From positions 1-42,597 of the forward strand of contig NZ_AP021975.1 of NCBI RefSeq assembly GCF_014168815.1: a stretch of DNA of 42,597 nucleotides, read 5' to 3'. Positions 23,679 through 30,045 of this stretch are shown here, piece after piece; positions within the stretch are counted from its first letter, which is position 1, and every line of letters begins with the position of its first letter. The stretch comes from Klebsiella sp. WP3-W18-ESBL-02. Lineage in GTDB: Bacteria > Pseudomonadota > Gammaproteobacteria > Enterobacterales > Enterobacteriaceae. The translations under genes were made by a program, and so were the position numbers. The notes beneath the pieces were generated by a model. That model did no database searches and had not been told where the DNA came from. It saw only the letters and a program-made list of their open reading frames with translations.

Positions 23679-23747
23679 GCTCGATGCTTCCTGTTATCGT
23701 TGGATTGATAATATTGTAGCTCAAATGAACCACAACTAGCAAACACA

Positions 23748-23774
23748 ATATAGACTATACTAATCTATACTACT
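23748..23774. promoter_or_regulatory. Palindrome element before the 85-aa gene (left)
   Basis: ATATAGACTATACTAATCTATACTACT, followed on the telomere side by TGTCAATTTGA, the same order as upstream of parA. Confidence 0.55.
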
Positions 23775-23913
23775 GTCAATTTGAGATCAGGTATCAAATA
23801 GGGTATGGGTTACTATGGGTTTTAGATAGATACCCATAAACCCAAACCAACAAAACCCAAAACCCTTAATTGCTTCCAACACCGCCATTAGCTACACTGT
23901 TCTACCTCGATCC

Positions 23914-24176
23914 TGTCCACCATACAAAGCTGTCCACCCTGCTAATTGGACTACTGGACAAGCAAATGGACAGTTTTAAACCCTAATTAGCTGTTGTCCA
24001 CTGGACAGATCAACGTGTCCACTATACCAAATGGACAGATTGCAAGAGATAAAGCCTTATATATCAAGGCTTTGCGGATAGTGTCCACTTTGTCCAGCCT
24101 GTCCACCCACTACCAGACACACATACTGGACAGCCAATAAATATAGCTGTCCACTTTGTCCAGCCTGTCCACCCAC
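23914..24176. repeat. TGTCCA array, left telomere
   Basis: Fifteen copies of TGTCCA or its complement TGGACA in about 260 bp (starts 23914, 23931, 23955, 23967, 23995, 24002, 24016, 24032, 24082, 24091, 24100, 24127, 24148, 24157, 24166). Two sets of three are spaced by exactly 9 bp and lie in a 29-bp direct repeat (24082-24110 and 24148-24176). Iteron-like; a probable landing array for a replication or telomere protein. Confidence 0.7.
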
Positions 24177-24246
24177 ATAAAAATAACCAACCGGATCATA
24201 TATGGATCGCTAATATGGGTTATGGGTTGGCTCTATGGGTTGGGTT

Positions 24247-24318
24247 CTATAATCCCCTAATTTCCCTTTATGGGATGGGCTATAGCCCATCCCATAAAGG
24301 GAAATTAGGGGATTATAG
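24247..24318. other. Telomere centre / predicted hairpin junction
   Basis: The axis of the inverted repeat, within GGGCTATAGCCC (24277-24288). TTTATGGG (24267-24274) and CCCATAAA (24291-24298) flank it. In a hairpin-ended linear plasmid each half would be one closed end. AATATGGGTTA lies at 24212-24222 and mirrored at 24343-24353. No gene occurs between 23679 and 24886; the stretch holds only these control and telomere sequences. Confidence 0.7.
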
Positions 24319-24388
24319 AACCCAACCCATAGAGCCAACCCATAACCCATATTAGCGATCCATATATGATCCGGTTGGTTATTTTTAT

Positions 24389-24651
24389 GTGGGTGGACAG
24401 GCTGGACAAAGTGGACAGCTATATTTATTGGCTGTCCAGTATGTGTGTCTGGTAGTGGGTGGACAGGCTGGACAAAGTGGACACTATCCGCAAAGCCTTG
24501 ATATATAAGGCTTTATCTCTTGCAATCTGTCCATTTGGTATAGTGGACACGTTGATCTGTCCAGTGGACAACAGCTAATTAGGGTTTAAAACTGTCCATT
24601 TGCTTGTCCAGTAGTCCAATTAGCAGGGTGGACAGCTTTGTATGGTGGACA
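24389..24651. repeat. TGTCCA array, right telomere
   Basis: Mirror of 23914-24176, with fifteen TGGACA/TGTCCA copies. Confidence 0.7.
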
Positions 24652-24790
24652 GGATCGAGGTAGAACAGTGTAGCTAATGGCGGTGTTGGAAGCAATTAAG
24701 GGTTTTGGGTTTTGTTGGTTTGGGTTTATGGGTATCTATCTAAAACCCATAGTAACCCATACCCTATTTGATACCTGATCTCAAATTGAC

Positions 24791-24817
24791 AGTAGTATAG
24801 ATTAGTATAGTCTATAT
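24791..24817. promoter_or_regulatory. Palindrome element before the 85-aa gene (right)
   Basis: Mirror of 23748-23774. Plus-strand TCAAATTGACA precedes it. The promoter of the 85-aa gene (TTGCTA 24823-24828, TACAAT 24847-24852) follows. Confidence 0.55.
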
Positions 24818-24886
24818 TGTGTTTGCTAGTTGTGGTTCATTTGAGCTACAATATTATCAATCCAACGATAACAGGAAGCATCGAGC

Positions 24887-25144
24887 ATGAAACTGATTAC
24901 CCTACTGTCTAAACACTTCGACGTTGAAGTAGCTGATTTTGAGATGGAAAATGAAACCCTGCCAGAAGCAATCTGGATTTATGAAAAGGGGCAAGACTCT
25001 GAACCAGTGGTGATCCTGAAACCAACCGAACAGCCCGGACACTGGAAAGTTGGAAACATCTACTCTGCCCTTCCTCATGATGCCATCCTTTCAGAAGCCA
25101 CCATAAAGGAACTGGTAAAGGCCGGAAAGGTGCTGAAGGGCTAA
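24887..25144 (+). CDS. Telomere-encoded 85-aa protein, right copy
   Basis: Identical in sequence to the protein at 23421-23678. Both copies sit about 600 bp from the telomere centre and are read away from it. Perfect identity of the two repeats implies that the ends are homogenised, by recombination or by copying one end from the other during replication. Confidence 0.7.
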   Translation: MKLITLLSKHFDVEVADFEMENETLPEAIWIYEKGQDSEPVVILKPTEQPGHWKVGNIYSALPHDAILSEATIKELVKAGKVLKG

Positions 25145-25163
25145 CGCCCTACCAAAAACAAAG

Positions 25164-25193
25164 AGTATAGACTATATTATACTAATCTATACT
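25164..25193. promoter_or_regulatory. Palindrome element after the 85-aa gene (right)
   Basis: Mirror of 23372-23401. Confidence 0.5.
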
Positions 25194-25319
25194 CTGTTAT
25201 CTTCTGGTCTGCCATTATGGTTCCAGCTCCGGCATAAGGTAAACTCGCCTTTTGGTTATACTTCTACTTTTTCCCTGATGTGCCTGATTACCTTAGTTCT
25301 ACGCCAGATTTCAACACAG

Positions 25320-25347
25320 AGAGTATAGTCTATATCAGTATATACCG
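25320..25347. promoter_or_regulatory. Palindrome element at right repeat edge
   Basis: Mirror of 23218-23245, with two changed bases at its outer end where the repeat identity stops. Confidence 0.5.
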
Positions 25348-25919
25348 CTTGTTTTTGTCTGATCGAAAGCCTCTAAACCACGCTGTAGAGCCTTTAGGTA
25401 AGCTACTGGCCTCCTGAACGTATTAATCACTTCCCTGTATACCGTCCTGTCTTCATAGGGGCTGTAATCAGCAGGGTTCTTGTTAATGTCCATAATGCTG
25501 ATTATGATCTCTTTTTTATTTTTATATTTCATGTCAATCAAGAAAACAGCTTTTTTACCATTATCTAATTCTTTCTCCTGACCACTGATAGACTCATATT
25601 CTTCAATAAGCTCAAGATTTTTATTGCTTGTTGTCAAGCCTACAGATCTGTTCAGCTTCTTAAGCTCTTTATACATGTCTCTTAAATATACAACAATAAC
25701 AAACTTGGATTGATTATGTTCTCTATCCTGTTTTAAGGATTCAATGTAATCTCTATTGCTCTTAATAAATGCTTCATGCTGCTCAACATCATAAGACAAT
25801 AACTCTTCTCTATAAAGTATGTTTAAGAACTCATTAAAATACATAGTTTCGTTGTTTTCTAACTCAAGCTCTTTAATCTCCTTCACGATTTGTTGAAAGC
25901 TAATAAATTTTTTTTCCAT
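25335..25919 (-). CDS. Hypothetical protein (194 aa) ending in the terminal repeat
   Basis: Unrecognised soluble, helical, charged protein. It is read toward the telomere and its last codons and stop (25335-25345) lie inside the terminal repeat, so the repeat boundary has replaced the original gene end or the gene marks the limit of end copying. GAGGTGATAT precedes the ATG. It follows the gene at 25945 by 25 bp in the same direction. Confidence 0.65.
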   Translation of the reverse strand: MEKKFISFQQIVKEIKELELENNETMYFNEFLNILYREELLSYDVEQHEAFIKSNRDYIESLKQDREHNQSKFVIVVYLRDMYKELKKLNRSVGLTTSNKNLELIEEYESISGQEKELDNGKKAVFLIDMKYKNKKEIIISIMDINKNPADYSPYEDRTVYREVINTFRRPVAYLKALQRGLEAFDQTKTSGIY

Positions 25920-25944
25920 ATATCACCTCGTTAAATTATTTTTT

Positions 25945-26457
25945 TTATACTACATCATTTTCTGTTTTATAGAAGGTTATATTTTTCCTACCAATCAACA
26001 TTCCAGTAGCGAAAACATGATATTTAGTTGATAGATTAAAATGTTTACCTTCTTTAATTATATCTTGATAAATGTCTTTCGTTAAATCCATTACAGCATT
26101 ATTATTCCATACTAAGTAAAAACCTTCATTTTTATTGTTTTTACCGAATAAATATTTAGATGAATCATTTTTTATTCTTGAAATGAAAAATTTAGATTTT
26201 TCTCTACTACTCCAGTGCTCATTAATCAAATGCTCAATAATGTTTTCTTTTTTCGTCGTTAGATCATAGTTCATTATAGCTTCAGCCATTTCAAAGTCTG
26301 CTTCTTGTGCCGCTTCAAAAGATACAATATGTTTTTCCCCTTTGAGCATTGCTATAAAATTATCGTTTGTTCTTTTTATTTTCTCTCTCCTTTTCAAATC
26401 CATTATTGCATCATCTAAGGATTTATCTATCATTACTGTTGTGTGTTCTATTTTCAT
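25945..26457 (-). CDS. Hypothetical protein (170 aa)
   Basis: A soluble protein. The N-terminus (TTVMIDKSLDDAIMDLKRRE) has a strand-helix look that could be part of an RHH, but the second helix is not convincing. A GFYLVWNNNAVMDLTKDIY segment lies in the C-terminal half. AAAGGAGAAGTATA precedes the ATG, and the start overlaps the stop of the upstream membrane protein (TAATG). Function unknown. Confidence 0.65.
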   Translation of the reverse strand: MKIEHTTVMIDKSLDDAIMDLKRREKIKRTNDNFIAMLKGEKHIVSFEAAQEADFEMAEAIMNYDLTTKKENIIEHLINEHWSSREKSKFFISRIKNDSSKYLFGKNNKNEGFYLVWNNNAVMDLTKDIYQDIIKEGKHFNLSTKYHVFATGMLIGRKNITFYKTENDVV

Positions 26458-26933
26458 TATACTTCTCCTTTATTAAGTTTATTTGTTTCCCTATGTAATA
26501 GGTATAATATCAAAGATAACAACCCAAATATTATAAGGTTCGTGATTTGCGGGTTTTCAATATTGAAATAGATTTTTAAAAATGGTAGTAAATCAAGCTT
26601 TAATTCATTCTTTAATTCATGATACTCGTGAGCACCAAACAAATTCATCATTATATAGCTGTATAAATAGAGCGCAGGAAAAAATAAACTACTGGCACTT
26701 ACCACTCCATAACCTAAAGCTAACTGTCTAAATATTGTATTTTTATTGCTGCTAATCTTTTGTGAAATAATACAGAAAATCGGAATACAGAAAACCGCTA
26801 TTACTAAAATCATTTCCATTATGTTTACTGTTCCGTTTGTATATATATTCCTTAAAAGAAAAATCACAAATAAAAACAATATTGCTAATATATATAGTGA
26901 TTTCTCCAATGAGATATTAATGTATTTTTTCAT
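26457..26933 (-). CDS. Four-helix membrane protein (158 aa)
   Basis: The ORF is open to 27050, but the ATG at 26933 has AGGAGAAGTATA and is the likely start. Membrane helices lie at about residues 12-30, 37-58, 72-95 and 125-145. It is coupled to the next gene by a TAATG overlap. The 5' leader (26941-27006) is shared with the gene at 27189-27419. No family recognised. Confidence 0.65.
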   Translation of the reverse strand: MKKYINISLEKSLYILAILFLFVIFLLRNIYTNGTVNIMEMILVIAVFCIPIFCIISQKISSNKNTIFRQLALGYGVVSASSLFFPALYLYSYIMMNLFGAHEYHELKNELKLDLLPFLKIYFNIENPQITNLIIFGLLSLILYLLHRETNKLNKGEV

Positions 26934-26940
26934 TATACTT

Positions 26941-27006
26941 CTCCTTTTGTTTTGGTTTATGTATATACCTATAACCGATATAAAGTAAAAGTATATAGTA
27001 AAATAT
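26941..27006 (-). repeat. Duplicated leader/promoter, copy A
   Basis: Closely similar to 27426-27491, sharing the minus-strand blocks ATATCGGTTATA and ATAAACCAAAACAAA and a TTTACT/TATATA promoter-like pair. The piece AACCAAAACAAA plus GGAGAAGT also precedes the gene at 27524-27826. Confidence 0.6.
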
Positions 27007-27046
27007 ACAAATCCTTTATGTTTCCGACAAACGGTAGATATGCTTT

Positions 27047-27253
27047 TCAATCAATTCTCTTTGCTTTATTAGAAGCTACATATAACAAACAGAATATTAA
27101 AGACCACACACCAAAGAACAAAAAACAATGGATAAAAGGATTTTGCCAACTTAAAGACCAATCATTAATTCGCTCTACCTCCTGTTTACTAATATTGTAA
27201 AGTCTTGAGAAAACATCCGGGTTTATTTGAGCATAAACTGGTATAAAAACCAT
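27047..27253 (-). CDS. Possible small membrane protein (68 aa), overlaps 27189-27419
   Basis: A 68-aa frame with one membrane helix (FIHCFLFFGVWSLIFCLLYVA, about residues 40-60). It starts inside the 76-aa gene in another frame, with AGGAAGCG just before the ATG. It may be a real coupled gene, or the displaced 3' part of the 76-aa gene after a frameshift. Low confidence. Confidence 0.35.
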   Translation of the reverse strand: MVFIPVYAQINPDVFSRLYNISKQEVERINDWSLSWQNPFIHCFLFFGVWSLIFCLLYVASNKAKRID

Positions 27254-27419
27254 CGCTTCCTAATGAATCAATAGCGCTATCTAAATAGTCTTTGATATAA
27301 TCGGCGTTGTCATATTTAATATAATCTTCTTTTTCAAGGTCTGATATTGCTTGATAAATATAATGTGCTAAAACTTTCGTTGTTATAGTTGCTATCTCAA
27401 GTGGGTTATTGTATTTCAT
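27189..27419 (-). CDS. Short paralogue of the protein at 39969-40442 (76 aa)
   Basis: The segment EIATITTKVLAHYIYQAISDLE matches KIATITTNMLAKYIYEGIKKLD of the 157-aa protein, and AIDSLGSDGF matches VIDSLETDSF. This copy then ends after about 15 unrelated residues, so it looks truncated or frameshifted. AAAGGAGAGCAGT precedes the ATG. Both copies lie near a methyltransferase-like gene. Function unknown. Confidence 0.6.
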   Translation of the reverse strand: MKYNNPLEIATITTKVLAHYIYQAISDLEKEDYIKYDNADYIKDYLDSAIDSLGSDGFYTSLCSNKPGCFLKTLQY

Positions 27420-27425
27420 ACTGCT

Positions 27426-27491
27426 CTCCTTTGTTTTGGTTTATATATATAGTTATAACCGATATAAAATAAAAGTATATAGTTAAATATA
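27426..27491 (-). repeat. Duplicated leader/promoter, copy B
   Basis: Second copy of the leader at 26941-27006, placed in front of the 76-aa gene. Confidence 0.6.
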
Positions 27492-27523
27492 CTTTTACTT
27501 TATGTTTCAGATAAACGGTGTAG

Positions 27524-27826
27524 TTATATCCTTTTTATAGTGGTTTTATTATTGGCTGTTGGTATAAATGATTTTAGATATACGCTCTGAAAGTGTGCTA
27601 TTAACATATTAATCAAAACTGAATTAATATTTCTACAACCATTAAGATTAACAGTGTTATTTATAAAGCTATCTTTTAATGCTGGAAGGTTATCAGATAC
27701 AAAATCTATTGTCGCCTGAAACCCTTCTCTTCTGTTTATTTCGTCTAACAGAATAACAGCCTCGCCTTGAGATAATACTTTTGCTTTAGCCTTTAATTCG
27801 TCTATAAATGTTTTGTGTTTTATCAT
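27524..27826 (-). CDS. Hypothetical protein (100 aa)
   Basis: A helical, soluble protein (MIKHKTFIDELKAKAKVLSQ...). AAAAGGAGAAGTCAT precedes the ATG. The leader shares AACCAAAACAAA with the two upstream-repeat genes. It lies between the methyltransferase-like gene and the 76-aa gene. No family recognised. Confidence 0.6.
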   Translation of the reverse strand: MIKHKTFIDELKAKAKVLSQGEAVILLDEINRREGFQATIDFVSDNLPALKDSFINNTVNLNGCRNINSVLINMLIAHFQSVYLKSFIPTANNKTTIKRI

Positions 27827-27894
27827 ATGACTTCTCCTTTTTTGTTTTGGTTAATAATCTTATAATCTATAAAAAAGAAAAAGTCTAATTTATT

Positions 27895-28590
27895 TTATAC
27901 TTTTTGTTTTTTATTATGATAAGAGGTATAACTAAAGGATTGTTTTAAGTTGTTTAATAACGCATTGCCATTAAATATTTTGACTGATTTTATATCTACG
28001 TCTTTAAAAGCTACTGGAGCCATAATCTGAACAATAGCCATTTTAACCATTAGTGGATCTATGTCGTTCATTTGAACAGCCTGTTCAAGATAGTGTCCTT
28101 CTCTCCTACAGCGTTCTCTGAGCCTTGCCAGTGTCATAGAGCCTGCGCCACAACATTCTTCATAGAACGTTCCTGATTGCCCTGATGTTGCCTGTAATGA
28201 CGCTGTAAGGCTGCTAATGTCCATAGGAGTAAGGAACTGGCCTAACCCGTCGCCGTTCTTGCCCGTAAGGTAGAGATCTTCAAACAGCTCTGATAGAACG
28301 TCTGTAAAAGCTTCTTCCTGTTTGATGATATGAACATAATGGTAAGCGGCAGATGCCGCCTTGCTATACTTTTCTATCTCGTTCTTAGGCATGTTAGCTA
28401 TGATGTTGCCGTCAAAGATACCAGATGTGATCTGGAAGTTTTTTTGTTTGGCATGTAGCGCATCACAAACAAGATAAAGGCAAAAGCCAGTAAATAGCTC
28501 AATGCCTTTTATTAGATTTGTAGCATTCGAAGGTGATGAAGGGTTTTTGATTTCAGTGATAAGTTTTGATAGTTTTTGAATGTCATTCAT
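27895..28590 (-). CDS. N6-adenine methyltransferase-like protein lacking the catalytic motif (231 aa)
   Basis: GQFLTP (117-122), YEECCGAGSM (143-152) and MNDIDP (174-179) are the AdoMet-binding motifs of HsdM/N6 DNA methylases. The NPPY/F catalytic motif that should follow is absent, and the chain ends about 50 residues after the last of these motifs. It therefore probably binds AdoMet without methylating, or needs a partner. It is a diverged relative of the 234-aa protein at 39264-39968 with the same truncation point. AAAGGAAAACATT precedes the ATG. Confidence 0.7.
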   Translation of the reverse strand: MNDIQKLSKLITEIKNPSSPSNATNLIKGIELFTGFCLYLVCDALHAKQKNFQITSGIFDGNIIANMPKNEIEKYSKAASAAYHYVHIIKQEEAFTDVLSELFEDLYLTGKNGDGLGQFLTPMDISSLTASLQATSGQSGTFYEECCGAGSMTLARLRERCRREGHYLEQAVQMNDIDPLMVKMAIVQIMAPVAFKDVDIKSVKIFNGNALLNNLKQSFSYTSYHNKKQKV

Positions 28591-28670
28591 AATGTTTTCC
28601 TTTAATTGTTTTAATATTTAAAGTTAACACTATGACAAAAGCATAAATCAAATTTATTTCTATTTAAAAA

Positions 28671-28694
28671 AAAGAAAGCCCCTGAGCGGGGCTT
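28671..28694 (-). terminator. Terminator after 28704-28976
   Basis: AAGCCCC (28676-28682) / GGGGCTT (28688-28694), with a long T-rich tail on the minus strand. Confidence 0.8.
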
Positions 28695-28703
28695 GTAAAA
28701 CTT

Positions 28704-28976
28704 TTATCTTGAGAATACTACTCTTTCTGAATAGATGGTTTTAGAGAGAATAAAGGTTAAGATCAAAAACACAAATAGAGAAGCTAAACCAATAAACATA
28801 TTCTCTGAAAAAATCAGCACCACAAAGCTTAATACGACAGATAATAAAGCGCCAATTTGACCAAACCATAACGGTGCTTTACCGTATGTTATGTTTGCTC
28901 CGCAAGGTAAACACACACCTAAGCCGTGTTTTGTTTCGTGATCACAAAATGGGCAGCGAACAGTTTTATTTTCCAT
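28704..28976 (-). CDS. Zinc-ribbon membrane protein (90 aa)
   Basis: The N-terminal CPFC...CLPC (C8, C11, C22, C25) forms a zinc ribbon. Two membrane helices follow (about residues 36-58 and 60-80). AAGGAT precedes the ATG. It is last in the operon with a short prepilin. Zinc ribbon plus membrane helices is common among small accessory proteins and does not define a role. Confidence 0.7.
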   Translation of the reverse strand: MENKTVRCPFCDHETKHGLGVCLPCGANITYGKAPLWFGQIGALLSVVLSFVVLIFSENMFIGLASLFVFLILTFILSKTIYSERVVFSR

Positions 28977-29024
28977 TTTATTAATCCTTTTCGAAAACTA
29001 CGCCTTGATAAACTACGCCCTGTT

Positions 29025-29267
29025 TTACTTTCTCAATTTTGAAAGTCCAATGATGAGCATACTGTTAGCTTCAGCTACAGTGGGCTTAGAAGCTGTTATA
29101 GCGCTCATGGCTTTACTGATAGTTGCCAGATCACGTATAGCGTTGCTTGTTCTGAACCCTTCCTGCAGCTTGCTATACCCGTAAAACGTTGCTCCGGCGA
29201 TTCCAGTAGCAACTACCAGCACTAATAACATTTCAATCAGGCTAAATCCTTTTTTACGTTCTTTCAT
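29025..29267 (-). CDS. Short prepilin-like protein (80 aa)
   Basis: A class III leader MKERKKG and a spine FSLIEMLLVLVVATGIAGATF with glutamate at position 5 mark it as a type IV prepilin substrate. The mature chain is only about 73 residues and lacks the globular domain and the cysteines of the two PilS-like proteins. It is a minor pilin, a pseudopilin or a truncated pilin. The ATG at 29267 has AAGGAGG 5 nt upstream; the longer frame to 29288 overlaps the preceding gene. A short direct repeat (ACTACGCC) follows the stop. Confidence 0.75.
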   Translation of the reverse strand: MKERKKGFSLIEMLLVLVVATGIAGATFYGYSKLQEGFRTSNAIRDLATISKAMSAITASKPTVAEANSMLIIGLSKLRK

Positions 29268-29277
29268 TGAAACCTCC

Positions 29278-29598
29278 TTATGCCGCAAACTTTGGCTTGA
29301 AAAAACCTTTTATTTTTGAATGGATTTTCTTTCCTAAGAAGAAAACACCCAAAATAAAAGTCATTGAATAGGTGATTTTTAAATAGTGAACAAATATAAG
29401 AGATAGAATAATGTGAACTTCTCTTGATAAATGAACTGATATGAATAATGAAGCTAATAAAGCAACTCCTAACCATCCTATATTTTTATATATCTTTGTT
29501 AATTTCTTACTGTTTTTGATTTTAATGCCTGTATAAATAAAAAACGCTATAAATAAACAAAATACTATAACGCCAGATACTATTGATAATATATTCAT
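29278..29598 (-). CDS. Membrane protein (106 aa)
   Basis: Three hydrophobic helices (about residues 4-24, 40-57 and 65-90) and a basic C-terminus (KKIHSKIKGFFKPKF). GAAGGATTACATT precedes the ATG. It lies 10 bp before the short prepilin gene. Possibly a membrane partner of that pilin. No family recognised. Confidence 0.65.
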   Translation of the reverse strand: MNILSIVSGVIVFCLFIAFFIYTGIKIKNSKKLTKIYKNIGWLGVALLASLFISVHLSREVHIILSLIFVHYLKITYSMTFILGVFFLGKKIHSKIKGFFKPKFAA

Positions 29599-29616
29599 AA
29601 TGTAATCCTTCTTTTA

Positions 29617-30045
29617 TTAGTTTAAAAATACGCTCATTCCATTAAAAGCTTCTCTGCTGCTTTTGGTTCTTGCGTTGATTCTTTTTTGTTTTCTGTATCT
29701 TCTGATAATTAACATTGATAAAATCCATAAATGTATCATCATCAAGATAATTATGCCTTCATCAATACCTACTGCCATTGCTGTTAAGTGTATAAAGAAA
29801 AGAATAGTTATTGTCGCTATCGTAAACTTTAAGTAATCTTTTGGATTAAACCAATCCTTTTTGAAAGTGCTTTCTTCTATACTACCGCTTACAGTCATAA
29901 GCTTTTCAACAACTATTATATTCCTTTTAAACCACGCCCTTATAATGTCTCTTCGTGTTCTTTCTGTATAAACACATGAAAAATACAACCCCATCACAAA
30001 CGCACTTGTTTTTACTAACACCAATACATCATTTATCATCTCCAT
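29617..30045 (-). CDS. Membrane protein (142 aa)
   Basis: Three hydrophobic segments (about residues 5-24, 74-90 and 94-112), then an arginine/lysine-rich stretch. The ATG at 30045 has AAAGGTG 6 nt upstream; an in-frame GTG lies 9 nt earlier. Its start overlaps the end of the gene at 30029-30346. No family recognised. Confidence 0.6.
   Translation of the reverse strand: MEMINDVLVLVKTSAFVMGLYFSCVYTERTRRDIIRAWFKRNIIVVEKLMTVSGSIEESTFKKDWFNPKDYLKFTIATITILFFIHLTAMAVGIDEGIIILMMIHLWILSMLIIRRYRKQKRINARTKSSREAFNGMSVFLN

Larger units (their letters stand above)
23220..24282. repeat. Terminal inverted repeat, left copy (1,063 bp)
   Basis: Inverted copy of 24283-25345 with axis between 24282 and 24283. 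I found no mismatch in the stretches compared by eye, and the encoded 85-aa proteins are identical. Order from the unique side inward: palindrome elements, 85-aa gene, palindrome element, GGGTTT-rich block, TGTCCA array, ATGGGTT block, telomere centre. Confidence 0.9.
24283..25345. repeat. Terminal inverted repeat, right copy (1,063 bp)
   Basis: Mirror image of 23220-24282. It ends inside the last codons of the gene at 25335-25919. Confidence 0.9.

Noticed and set aside
23914..24651. TGTCCA arrays as a CRISPR array
   Set aside because: The repeat unit is 6 bp, occurs in both orientations, has irregular spacing and no spacers, and there is no cas gene.
23220..25345. The large palindrome as an insertion sequence or composite transposon
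   Set aside because: The arms meet with no central unique DNA, carry no transposase, and their outer edges show no target duplication.
23220..25345. The palindrome as a simple chimeric assembly error
   Set aside because: An artefactual fold-back would copy the same flank on both sides. Here the flanks differ (dinJ on one side, the 194-aa gene on the other). Circularised terminal repeats explain it better, though the circular joining itself may be an assembly choice.
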